A stretch of DNA of 64,000 bases, taken from Sphingomonadales bacterium (GTDB lineage Bacteria; Pseudomonadota; Alphaproteobacteria; Sphingomonadales; Sphingomonadaceae). Position numbers and translations under genes: made by a program. The stretch is from contig JADJXT010000001.1 in the NCBI GenBank assembly GCA_016720115.1, positions 1,178,001 to 1,242,000 of the forward strand. The letters are read 5' to 3'. Shown here one piece after another: positions 52,258-59,731 of this stretch; the stretch's first letter is position 1, and every line of letters starts with the position of its first letter. The notes beneath the pieces were generated by a model. It was not told the origin of the DNA. It saw nothing but the letters and a program-made list of their open reading frames with translations, and did not search any database.

Positions 52258-53104
52258 ATTCCGCGTCCAGGTGGGGCCTGCGGCCTTTCGCATCGGCTCG
52301 GCATGGCGCGCGCCGATCGCGCAGATGGCGGAGCTTTACCGCGATTATCCGCACCCCGATTTTACAGACTTCACCGTGCGGCTTGAACCCGCAGGCTGGC
52401 TGCGCCGCTGGCTGCGGCCTTCGGTGGCGATCGGCGGCGATTATATGCTGCCCGATGCCGCGCCCTTGCCGCTGGCGCAGGGGCTGCTCGCCGCCGAAAT
52501 GGCGATGAACCTGCAGATGGCGCTCGGCTGGCGGCGGCATTTGCTGCTCCATGCCAGCGCGGTCGAGCGTGACGGGCGGGTGCTGGTGATGACCGGCCAA
52601 TCGGGTTCGGGCAAATCGACCCTGTCGGCCCTGCTGGGGGCGCGAGGCTGGCGTTTCATGGGTGACGAATTCGTGCTGCTTGATCCGGAAAGCGGCGATG
52701 CGGTGCCTTTCCCCAGGCTGATCAGCCTGAAGAACAGCGCGATTGCCGCGATGCAGGCGTCTGCGCCGGATGCCCGCTTCGGTCCGCTGCTCGATGGCAC
52801 TCCCAAAGGCGATATCCGCCACATGGTGCCGCCGTCTGACGCGATAGCCCGGATGGGGCAGGGTGGTGCGCCCGCATTGCTGCTGTTTCCGCGCTATGGC
52901 TATCCGGGGGCGGTGCGCGAGGTGGCGCCGGGCGAAACCTTCATGCGGCTGACGCAGGCGTCGACCAACTATGTCGCGCTGGGGGAGGCGGGGTTCACCG
53001 CGCTGACCCGCTTCGTCACATCGGTGCCGTCGCGCGCGATCGATTACCAGTCGGGCGAGGAGGCGGTCGCACTGGTCGAGAAATTGTGGGAGCGGCTGGC
53101 ATGA
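52250..53104 (+). CDS. HprK-related kinase A
   Basis: A 284-residue kinase of the HPr-rel-A system. Walker A GQSGSGKSTLSALLG (about 116-130), then FMGDEFVLLDPESG, like the HPr kinase core. It begins with GTG (MHEFRVQVGPAAFR) inside the end of the PqqD-like gene. Its substrate is not HPr of a PTS seen here; none is in the window. Co-translated with the nucleotidyltransferase (ATGA). Confidence 0.85.
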   Translation: MHEFRVQVGPAAFRIGSAWRAPIAQMAELYRDYPHPDFTDFTVRLEPAGWLRRWLRPSVAIGGDYMLPDAAPLPLAQGLLAAEMAMNLQMALGWRRHLLLHASAVERDGRVLVMTGQSGSGKSTLSALLGARGWRFMGDEFVLLDPESGDAVPFPRLISLKNSAIAAMQASAPDARFGPLLDGTPKGDIRHMVPPSDAIARMGQGGAPALLLFPRYGYPGAVREVAPGETFMRLTQASTNYVALGEAGFTALTRFVTSVPSRAIDYQSGEEAVALVEKLWERLA

Positions 53105-54210
53105 GCCGCGATGCGATGCTGCTGGTCGATGCGCTGCGCGAACCTGCGAGCACGTGCGGGCTGGATGCGCAGGGCTGGGCCGCGCTGCTGTCGATGGCGC
53201 GCGCCGAGCGACTGGTCGGCACACTGGCAGCGCGGCTTGCTTCGGAAGCGGTGCCGGGGAGAGTCGCGCAAACCCTTGCCGATGCGCGCACCGATGCCGG
53301 GTACCAGCGCCGCGCAGCACTGTGGGAGGCGGACTGTGCGCGGCGTGCGCTGGCGGATTATGACGGCAAGGTCGTGCTTCTGAAAGGCACAGCCTATGTC
53401 GCCGCCGGGCTGACGGCGGGCGAAGGGCGGCATATCGGCGACCTCGACATCCTGGTCGCGCGCGAAGATTTGCCGCAGGTAGAGGCCGCGCTGCTCGCCG
53501 CAGGCTGGGAATGGGTCAAGCCCGATCCCTATGACGATGCCTATTATCGCGATCATATGCACGAACTGCCGCCGCTGATCCACCGGACACGCGACCGGAT
53601 GATCGATGTGCACCACACCATCCTGCCGCTGACGGCGCGGCGGACACCGGATGCGGTGGGGATGATGGTGGATGCGGTCTATCTCCCCTCCCGCTTGCGG
53701 GAGGGGCTGGGGGTGGGCCCGAGAAGTTCGATTGCTGTTTCAGGCCCACCCCCGACCCCTCCCGCAAGCGGGAGGGGAGAACTTTGCGCCCTCTCCCAAC
53801 CCGACATGGTCTGCCACAGCGTAGCCCACCTCCTTGCCGATGGCGAACTCGATGGCGGGCTTCGCAACCTTTGGGATATTCACTGCCTGCTATCGGAATT
53901 TGCCGGAGCCGATTTCTGGACACAGCTTCGCGAGCGGGCATCGCACCACCAACTGGCCGAACCGGTCGGACGCGCAGTGCGGCTTGCACACCAGCTTTAC
54001 GGCACCGAAATTCCGCAAGACTGGATGGGCCAGCACTGGCAGGACAGATATTACGCCGCGCGCATGACCGCGCGCGATGGTTGGGGCCGCCAGACCCGCA
54101 AGCTGCTGCGGCTCGCTTTCTATATCCGCTCGCACTGGCTGCGGATGCCGCCGCTGATGCTGGCGCGGCATCTGTGGGTGAAGTGGCGCAAGGGTCAGGC
54201 GAGCGCCTGA
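53101..54210 (+). CDS. Nucleotidyltransferase-family protein with in-frame palindrome insert
   Basis: A 369-residue protein of the family with VVLLKGTAYV, HIGDLDILVAREDL (the G-D-x-D metal site) and IDVHHTI, seen in polysaccharide and HPr-rel-A clusters. Residues about 195-226 (PSRLREGLGVGPRSSIAVSG...PASGRGEL) are encoded by a 97-base palindrome (53683-53779) inserted without breaking the frame. The C-terminal half (MVCHSVAHLLADGEL onwards) is intact. Overlaps the kinase stop by ATGA. Activity after the insert is unproven. Confidence 0.82.
   Translation: MSRDAMLLVDALREPASTCGLDAQGWAALLSMARAERLVGTLAARLASEAVPGRVAQTLADARTDAGYQRRAALWEADCARRALADYDGKVVLLKGTAYVAAGLTAGEGRHIGDLDILVAREDLPQVEAALLAAGWEWVKPDPYDDAYYRDHMHELPPLIHRTRDRMIDVHHTILPLTARRTPDAVGMMVDAVYLPSRLREGLGVGPRSSIAVSGPPPTPPASGRGELCALSQPDMVCHSVAHLLADGELDGGLRNLWDIHCLLSEFAGADFWTQLRERASHHQLAEPVGRAVRLAHQLYGTEIPQDWMGQHWQDRYYAARMTARDGWGRQTRKLLRLAFYIRSHWLRMPPLMLARHLWVKWRKGQASA
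53683..53779. repeat. GC-rich palindrome inside the nucleotidyltransferase gene
   Basis: Two 37-base arms (53683-53719 and 53743-53779) that are inverted copies with two mismatches; each holds the inner hairpin CCCTCCCGC-TTGCGGGAGGG. Loop of 23 bases. It is a REP-like sequence unrelated to the GGGACAGT family. The reading frame passes through it open. Confidence 0.93.
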
Positions 54211-54875
54211 AGCGTAGCCACCAGCTCGTCATAATGGTCGATCACGGCATCGGCGCCCAATTCCTCGGCGGGCTGGCTGAGGAAGCCGAAGGCGACTGCA
54301 ACGCTGGGGATGCCCGCCGCGCGTGAAGCGTGCACATCGTGGATGGAATCGCCGATATAGGCCGCGCTGCCACCACCGCAGCGCGCAATCATTTCGTGGA
54401 TCGGGTCGGGCTTGGGCTTGCCATTGCCTTTCCCCATCGTATCGCCGCCGATGATCGTGACGAACCGGTCGGCAAGGCCAACATTGCCCAGCAATTTCAC
54501 GGCGAGGCTTTCAAACTTGTTGGTTACCACGGCGAGTTTCACGTCCATTTCCTGCAACCTGTCCATGGCATCGGTCAGGCCGGGGAAGGGCGGGCAATTG
54601 TTGCCCAGATTCGCGCGATAATGATCGATCAGCACGGGGTGAAGCGCGCGGATCGTTTCCTCCTCAGCCTCGCCCGATTGCTGCAACCCCAATGTCAGCA
54701 TGTGGCGCGTGCCCATGCCGACCAGAGCTTTCACGCCCCCGGTGGCAATCGGCGGCCGCCCGATGCTTTCAAGCGCATGGTTGAGCGAAGCCGCCAGTTC
54801 GATACTGGTATCGAGCAGCGTGCCATCGAGGTCGAATCCGACGATGTCGAAGGGGAATTGAGAATTGCGGGGCAT
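54195..54875 (-). CDS. gph: HAD hydrolase, phosphoglycolate phosphatase-like
   Basis: 226-residue HAD-family phosphatase: motif I FDLDGTLLDTS, motif II VVTNKF, Lys in GNGKPKPDP and motif IV YIGDSIHDV. Family and length match phosphoglycolate phosphatase, which removes 2-phosphoglycolate from DNA-repair or oxygenase reactions; other small substrates are possible. ATG at 54875 is preferred, since upstream in-frame sequence is a repeat. It overlaps the nucleotidyltransferase end by 16 bases. Confidence 0.88.
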   Translation of the reverse strand: MPRNSQFPFDIVGFDLDGTLLDTSIELAASLNHALESIGRPPIATGGVKALVGMGTRHMLTLGLQQSGEAEEETIRALHPVLIDHYRANLGNNCPPFPGLTDAMDRLQEMDVKLAVVTNKFESLAVKLLGNVGLADRFVTIIGGDTMGKGNGKPKPDPIHEMIARCGGGSAAYIGDSIHDVHASRAAGIPSVAVAFGFLSQPAEELGADAVIDHYDELVATLQALA

Positions 54876-54889
54876 TGGGCAACCGTAGT

Positions 54890-54947
54890 CCTGAGCTTGT
54901 CGAAGGACGCATTTCCGTCCGGCGAGGCGCCCTTCGACAGGCTCAGG
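54890..54947. repeat. Intergenic palindrome (CCTGAGC...GCTCAGG type)
   Basis: Arms CCTGAGCTTGTCGAAGG (54890-54906) and CCTTCGACAGGCTCAGG (54931-54947), one mismatch, 24-base loop. The same arm occurs singly at 17939. A dispersed REP-like sequence between the phosphatase and glmU. Confidence 0.85.
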
Positions 54948-55025
54948 GCTTCGGTGTAAATTGAAGGTCAAGATGTGTATGCAAATTCTGGAAACTGCAA
55001 CCATTTGCTTCTAAGGCCTTGGCGC

Positions 55026-56372
55026 ATGAGCAATATCGCCGCAATCATCCTCGCCGCGGGCAAGGGCACCCGCATGAAATCCGATCTGCACAAGGTGCTG
55101 CACCCGATAGCGGGGCGCCCGATGCTGATGCACCTGATGGCGAGCGTCGATGCGCTTTCGCCTGCGAAGAAGGTCGTGGTCGTCGGCGACAAGGCGGACC
55201 AGTTACGCGATGCGCTGGGCGATAGCGCGCAAACGGTGGTGCAGGAACCGCAACTCGGCACCGGCCATGCCGTGCAGCAGGCGGAAAGCGCGCTCACGGA
55301 TTTCGACGGCGATGTGCTGATCCTTTATGGCGATGTGCCCTTCGTGCCGACCGCGACGATGCAGGCGATGGTCAACCGGCTGCACAGCGAAGACAATCCG
55401 GAGGTTGTCGTGCTGGGGTTCGAGCCCGAAGACACGCTGCAATATGGCCGCATCGTCGCGACCGGCGACCGCATCGAATGGATGGTCGAACACAAGGACG
55501 CCACCGAAAGCCAGCGCCTGACCCGGCTGTGCAATTCGGGGTTGATGGCGGTGCGTTCGAAAGACCTGTTCGCGCTGCTGGCGCGCGTTGGCAACGACAA
55601 TGTAGCGGGCGAATATTATCTGGTCGATATCGTCAACATTGCGGTGCAGGACGGGCGGCATTGCCATGTCGTCAAGACCGATCCCTATGACGTGACCGGC
55701 ATCAACAGCCGCGGCGAACTGGCGGCGATGGAGGGCGAATGGCAGAAGCGTCGCCGCGTGCAGGCGATGGCCGATGGCGCCAGTCTGATCGCGCCCGAAA
55801 CCGTCTGGTTTTCGCATGATACCGTGCTGGGCCGTGACGTGCTGATCGAGCCCAATGTCTTTTTTGGCCCCGACGTGCGCGTGGCGGATAATGTGAAGAT
55901 CCGCGCGAACAGCCATATCGAGGGAACGGTGATCGGCGAGGGCTGCGAAGTCGGCCCCTTCGCCCGCCTGCGCCCCGGCACCGTGCTGGAGGAAAAGGCG
56001 AAGATCGGCAATTTCGTCGAAACCAAGAAAGCGCATCTGGGCAAGGGCGCGAAGGCGAACCACCTGACCTATCTGGGTGACGCCGAAATCGGTGCTGCTG
56101 CGAATATCGGCGCGGGCACCATTACCTGCAATTATGACGGCTATTTCAAATATCAGACGGTGATCGGCGAGGGGGCGTTCATCGGTTCAAATAGCGCGCT
56201 GATCGCCCCGGTGAAGATTGGGCGCGACGCGATTGTGGCGGCGGGCAGCGCGGTGAGCCGCGACGTCGCCGACGGCGAACTCCGCATGGTGAGGGCCGAG
56301 CAGTTGGTGAAACCCGGCTGGGCGGATCGGTTCCACGATGCGATGCGGAAGAAGAAGGCGGAGAAGAAGTAG
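55026..56372 (+). CDS. glmU: Bifunctional UDP-N-acetylglucosamine pyrophosphorylase/glucosamine-1-phosphate acetyltransferase
   Basis: Makes UDP-GlcNAc for peptidoglycan and lipid A. 448 residues: N-terminal uridylyltransferase (LAAGKGTRMKSDLHKVLHP, GTGHAVQQA, LYGDVPF) and C-terminal hexapeptide-repeat acetyltransferase (GEGCEVGPFARLRPG, NFVETKKAHLGKGAKANHLT, GAGTITCNYDGYFKYQT). ATG at 55026. glmS lies downstream after an inserted toxin-antitoxin pair. Confidence 0.96.
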   Translation: MSNIAAIILAAGKGTRMKSDLHKVLHPIAGRPMLMHLMASVDALSPAKKVVVVGDKADQLRDALGDSAQTVVQEPQLGTGHAVQQAESALTDFDGDVLILYGDVPFVPTATMQAMVNRLHSEDNPEVVVLGFEPEDTLQYGRIVATGDRIEWMVEHKDATESQRLTRLCNSGLMAVRSKDLFALLARVGNDNVAGEYYLVDIVNIAVQDGRHCHVVKTDPYDVTGINSRGELAAMEGEWQKRRRVQAMADGASLIAPETVWFSHDTVLGRDVLIEPNVFFGPDVRVADNVKIRANSHIEGTVIGEGCEVGPFARLRPGTVLEEKAKIGNFVETKKAHLGKGAKANHLTYLGDAEIGAAANIGAGTITCNYDGYFKYQTVIGEGAFIGSNSALIAPVKIGRDAIVAAGSAVSRDVADGELRMVRAEQLVKPGWADRFHDAMRKKKAEKK

Positions 56373-56376
56373 AACC

Positions 56377-56410
56377 TTGACATGATATCATGATATGATA
56401 TCAGTATATC
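56377..56410 (+). promoter_or_regulatory. Promoter/operator of the VapBC pair
   Basis: A consensus TTGACA (56377-56382) is followed by repeated TGATATCA palindromes (56383-56390 and within 56391-56403) and TATATCA, up to the ATG at 56414. The overlap of promoter and repeats fits autorepression by the RHH antitoxin. The -10 box is unclear. Confidence 0.6.
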
Positions 56411-56413
56411 ATT

Positions 56414-56788
56414 ATGACTCGCATCCTCGCCGACCTGCCCGATGAAGACATCAAATGGCTCGACAAACTCGCCGCCGAGCAGGGAAAGTCGCGTGCTTCG
56501 GTCTTGCGTGAGGCGGTGAGGGCCTATCGGGCGGAAACGCCATCATCGGGCGATAAGGATTGGCTCGACCAGGCTTTCGGTATTTGGAAAGATCGAACCG
56601 ACATTGGCGATTCTGTGGAATGGCAGCGCCGCGAGCGCGCATCATGGACGCGGCCATGGGACGACGACTATGAAGAGGTGAAGGCAGAATTCCCCGATCT
56701 TTTCGACGAGTATGACGATAAGGAGCGGAAGCGCTATCTTGATATGGTCGCTGCCGAGAAGCCCGAGAAGAAACGCAAACAAGCGTGA
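56414..56788 (+). CDS. Ribbon-helix-helix antitoxin (VapB-like)
   Basis: 124 residues: N-terminal RHH (MTRILADLPDEDIKWLDKLA, GKSRASVLREAVRAYRAE), then an acidic stretch (DDDYEEVKAEFPDLFDEYDDKE) with repeated Glu/Asp and a Lys-rich end, suited to bind a toxin. Its stop overlaps the PIN-toxin start (GTGA). Located between glmU and glmS with its own promoter and operators. Confidence 0.85.
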   Translation: MTRILADLPDEDIKWLDKLAAEQGKSRASVLREAVRAYRAETPSSGDKDWLDQAFGIWKDRTDIGDSVEWQRRERASWTRPWDDDYEEVKAEFPDLFDEYDDKERKRYLDMVAAEKPEKKRKQA

Positions 56789-57147
56789 GCGGTTACTCCT
56801 TTGATAGCAACATCCTGATCGACGCTTTGAACGGCGATGCGCTTGCGCATGCGGAAATCAGGCGCGTTGATAGACCCTGGATCAGCCGTGTGACGTGGAT
56901 TGAGGTGCTGTCAAAAGAGCGAGGCGGAACGCTAAAATTTATCGAGAATTTCCTTGGCGGCTTTTCGGTCGATGAACTCGATACCCGAATTGCCGGACAT
57001 GCCGCAGCTTTGCGGCGGGAGCGGTCCCGGTTGAAACTCGCGGATGCCGTCATCCTGGCGTCGGCCCAAGTCAATCATCGCATTCTTGTTACGCGCAATA
57101 TCAAAGACTTTCCGGCAAATATGCCGGGCATAAGAATCCCTGTTTAA
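56785..57147 (+). CDS. PIN-domain toxin (VapC-like)
   Basis: A 120-residue PIN ribonuclease. Acidic site residues: Asp7 in FDSNILIDAL, Glu in VTWIEVLSK, Asp in LADAVILA, and Asp in NIKDFPA. VapC toxins cut tRNA or rRNA. Begins with GTG overlapping the antitoxin stop. It ends 15 bases before glmS, so glmS may partly depend on this transcript. Confidence 0.87.
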   Translation: MSGYSFDSNILIDALNGDALAHAEIRRVDRPWISRVTWIEVLSKERGGTLKFIENFLGGFSVDELDTRIAGHAAALRRERSRLKLADAVILASAQVNHRILVTRNIKDFPANMPGIRIPV

Positions 57148-57162
57148 CGAAAGCAAAAAATC

Positions 57163-58986
57163 ATGTGCGGCATTATCGGTATCGTCGGCAAGGAAGCCGT
57201 TGCAGATCGTCTGGTCGATGGGCTGAAGCGGATGGAATATCGCGGCTATGACTCGGCGGGGGTCTGCACCGTTCTGGATGGGCAACTGATCCGCCGCCGC
57301 GCGGAGGGGAAGCTGGGCAATCTTGTCAAGGAACTGGCGGGCAACCCGGCGCCGGGCAATATCGGCATCGCGCACACCCGCTGGGCCACGCATGGCGCGC
57401 CGACGACCAGCAACGCGCACCCGCATGCGACGGGCGAGGTCGCGCTGGTCCACAATGGTATTATCGAGAATTTCAAGCCGCTACGCGATGAACTGACGCA
57501 GCGCGGGCGCAGCTTCGAAAGCGAAACCGATACCGAGGTCGTCGCGCATCTGGTGAGCGAGCAGGTCGAGGCGGGGCTTTCGCCGACCGAGGCGGTGAAG
57601 GCGGTGCTCCCCCGCTTGCGCGGCGCCTTCGCGCTCGCCATCGCGTTCCGTTCGAACCCCGATATGCTGATCGGCGCGCGGCTCGGCTCGCCTTTGGTCG
57701 TCGGCTATGGCGATGGCGAAACCTATCTGGGGTCGGACGCACTCGCGCTCGCGCCGCTGACGCAGAAGATCGCTTATCTGGAGGAAGGCGACTGGGTGAT
57801 TGTGGGCGCGGATGGCGCGCAGATTTTCGATCGTGACAACAACCCTGTGACGCGCGAAATCACCACCTCGGGCGTTTCTGCGGCGGCAATCGAAAAGGGC
57901 AATTACCGCCATTATATGCAGAAGGAGATTTTCGAGCAGCCCACCGTGGTCGCGCAGACGCTCTCCAGTTACATCCGCCCATTGGAACAGACCGTCGCGC
58001 TGCCGCAGATGGATTTCGATCTCGCGGGCGTAAGGCGCATCACCATCGTCGCCTGCGGAACGTCCTATTACGCCGGGATGGTCGCCAAATACTGGTTCGA
58101 AACCTTCGCCCGCGTGCCGGTCGACATCGATGTGGCGAGCGAGTTCCGCTACCGCGATCCGGTGCTGGAGGAGGGCGGCCTCGCGCTGTTCATCTCGCAA
58201 TCGGGCGAGACGGCCGATACGCTCGCCGCATTGAAGCATTGCAAGGAAAATGGTCAGACCATCGCGGTCGTCGTCAACGTGCCGACGTCGAGCATGGCGC
58301 GTGAGGCGGACCTGCTGCTTCCCACCCATGCCGGGCCGGAAATCGGCGTCGCCTCAACCAAGGCCTTCACCTGCCAGCTTGCGGTGCTCGCCGCGCTCGC
58401 CGCGCATCTGGCGCTGGTGAAGGGCAAATTGTCGGCGGAGGAGGAACGCGAGATTGTCCGCCACCTGATCGAGGCCCCCGCCGCATTGAACGCCGCGTTG
58501 GCGCATGACGACGACATTGCCGCAATGGCGCACCTGATCGCCCCTGCGCGCGATGTGCTCTATCTGGGGCGCGGGCCGGATTATCCGCTGGCACTGGAAG
58601 GCGCGCTGAAGCTCAAGGAAATCAGCTATATCCACGCCGAAGGCTATGCGTCGGGAGAGATGAAGCACGGCCCCATCGCCCTGATTGACGAGGCGGTGCC
58701 GGTAATCGTCCTCGCGCCGTCAGGCCCGCTCTTTGAAAAGACCGTCAGCAACATGCAGGAGGTCCGCGCCCGCGGCGGCAAGGTGGTGCTGATTTCGGAT
58801 GCGGAAGGGATTGCGGAGGCCGGCGAAGGCTGCCTCGCCACCATCGAAATGCCCGCCGTGCATCCGCTGATCGCGCCGCTGGTCTATGCTGTGCCGGTGC
58901 AGTTGCTGGCTTATCATGTAGCGGTAGCCAAGGGGACCGATGTGGATCAGCCGCGCAATCTGGCGAAGAGCGTGACGGTGGAGTGA
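57163..58986 (+). CDS. glmS: Glutamine-fructose-6-phosphate aminotransferase
   Basis: Produces glucosamine 6-phosphate for cell-wall sugars. 607 residues: glutaminase domain starting at catalytic Cys2 (MCGIIGIVG; RMEYRGYDSAGV; HTRWATHGAP), then two SIS domains with CGTSYYAGMV, ISQSGETADT and STKAFTCQL, ending in the conserved AKGTDVDQPRNLAKSVTVE. No glmS ribozyme or sRNA site is seen upstream; the 15-base gap is filled by the vapC end. Confidence 0.97.
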   Translation: MCGIIGIVGKEAVADRLVDGLKRMEYRGYDSAGVCTVLDGQLIRRRAEGKLGNLVKELAGNPAPGNIGIAHTRWATHGAPTTSNAHPHATGEVALVHNGIIENFKPLRDELTQRGRSFESETDTEVVAHLVSEQVEAGLSPTEAVKAVLPRLRGAFALAIAFRSNPDMLIGARLGSPLVVGYGDGETYLGSDALALAPLTQKIAYLEEGDWVIVGADGAQIFDRDNNPVTREITTSGVSAAAIEKGNYRHYMQKEIFEQPTVVAQTLSSYIRPLEQTVALPQMDFDLAGVRRITIVACGTSYYAGMVAKYWFETFARVPVDIDVASEFRYRDPVLEEGGLALFISQSGETADTLAALKHCKENGQTIAVVVNVPTSSMAREADLLLPTHAGPEIGVASTKAFTCQLAVLAALAAHLALVKGKLSAEEEREIVRHLIEAPAALNAALAHDDDIAAMAHLIAPARDVLYLGRGPDYPLALEGALKLKEISYIHAEGYASGEMKHGPIALIDEAVPVIVLAPSGPLFEKTVSNMQEVRARGGKVVLISDAEGIAEAGEGCLATIEMPAVHPLIAPLVYAVPVQLLAYHVAVAKGTDVDQPRNLAKSVTVE

Positions 58987-59014
58987 GGGTGTTTAGTACG
59001 GAGAGAGGGTAATT

Positions 59015-59058
59015 AGTATTATGTCCCCGAAATTTGAGTATTATGTCCCCGAAATTTG
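59015..59058 (-). repeat. Family-2 tandem repeat, left array
   Basis: Two exact, adjacent 22-mers (59015-59036, 59037-59058), read on the minus strand as AATTTCGGGGACATAATACT. The same core, in the opposite orientation, makes up the array at 59366-59435. No spacer between units. Confidence 0.92.
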
Positions 59059-59113
59059 CCAGAATTTGTATTATAACTTAAACAGTTATTAATATAGTTT
59101 AAAAGGAAGTGCG

Positions 59114-59242
59114 ATGTTAAATTTACTTTTTTCAATTTTTGATAAAGATATTGACGAACTATTAGGTAAACTACTAAGTAATAAACTATTCATTGCAATA
59201 GTTTTGTGTGTAATTATTGGATTCATTTTTTATAAATCGTAA
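59114..59242 (+). CDS. AT-rich 42-residue membrane microprotein
   Basis: Begins MLNLLFSIFDKDIDELLGKL and ends with a membrane helix LFIAIVLCVIIGFIFYKS. AAAGGAAG lies four to nine bases before the ATG. Composition is far more AT-rich than any neighbour, suggesting recent transfer. It lies between inverted arrays of family-2 repeats. It may act like a small membrane toxin or stress peptide, but no family is recognised. Confidence 0.55.
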   Translation: MLNLLFSIFDKDIDELLGKLLSNKLFIAIVLCVIIGFIFYKS

Positions 59243-59271
59243 AGTGGCTGACATAGATAGGTTTACTTCGA

Positions 59272-59355
59272 TTACTTGAACCACCAAGCCATCAGGGTTT
59301 GCTGCATACGTCCGATGGGACGGTAGTTGAAGCGCCATTCGCACTCCTTGAAAAT
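59272..59355 (-). pseudogene. Remnant of a transposase C-terminus
   Basis: Reads FKECEWRFNYRPIGRMQQTL then MAWWFK and a stop. The KECEWRFNYR pattern resembles the C-terminal end of ISXO2/IS1595-like transposases (tentative). Only about 27 codons remain; the upstream side runs into family-2 repeats. Probably debris of an insertion sequence that was overtaken by the repeats. Confidence 0.45.
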
Positions 59356-59365
59356 TTCAGTGACA

Positions 59366-59435
59366 AGAATTTCGGTGACACAATACTTAGAATTTCGGTG
59401 ACACAATACTTTAGAATTTCGGTGACACAATACTT
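59366..59435 (+). repeat. Family-2 tandem repeat, right array
   Basis: Three copies of a 23-base unit, AGAATTTCGGTGACACAAT plus ACTT (59366-59388, 59389-59411, 59413-59435), with a worn copy just before. Opposite in orientation to the array at 59015-59058, so the two arrays bound the AT-rich microgene as inverted ends. Confidence 0.92.
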
Positions 59436-59511
59436 AATTCAAATCCAGACTCTCGGCGGTCTCTGCGTCTCTGCGTGAGACAATCTGGCGCCCAGGTTGG
59501 GTTGGCCCGGC

Positions 59512-59540
59512 TTTAATTAGGGACAGTATATATTTAATGC
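59512..59540 (+). repeat. Half of a RAYT-family palindrome (R5)
   Basis: TTAGGGACAGTATATATTTA within 59512-59540 matches the left arm of copies R2-R4, but no right arm follows. A solo arm could be a truncated copy or a single REP unit. Confidence 0.8.
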
Positions 59541-59583
59541 ATGAGTTATGCGATGCCTAGACCAAGGCGCCATTCCACGAAAT

Positions 59584-59669
59584 CGTCACCCCCGCGAAGG
59601 CGGGGGGCCATCACCTGTCGATCAAATTTCTACGGCCGGAGATGGGTTCCCGCTTTCGCGGGAATGACG
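59584..59669. repeat. Intergenic palindrome (CGTCA...TGACG)
   Basis: An 86-base element: CGTCACCCCCGCGAAGGCGG at the left and CCCGCTTTCGCGGGAATGACG at the right, imperfect inverted copies, around an AT-richer loop. A common dispersed MITE/REP-like sequence. Confidence 0.8.
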
Positions 59670-59731
59670 AAGTTAGTGGTTTAATGTAAAGTCATCACGC
59701 CATAACTCGCCCTCCGCGCCTCCGCGTGAAA

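Larger units (their letters stand above)
59436..59731. other. Intergenic debris before the UbiH-like gene
   Basis: No gene seen. It contains a CTCTGCGTCTCTGCGTGAG fragment of the kind also seen near 25675 and 59707, the half-palindrome R5 (59512-59540) and a full intergenic palindrome (59584-59669). Confidence 0.6.

Noticed and set aside
59015..59435. Possible CRISPR array from repeated 22-23-base units
   Set aside because: Units are directly adjacent without unique spacers, occur in two opposite orientations, and no cas genes are nearby.
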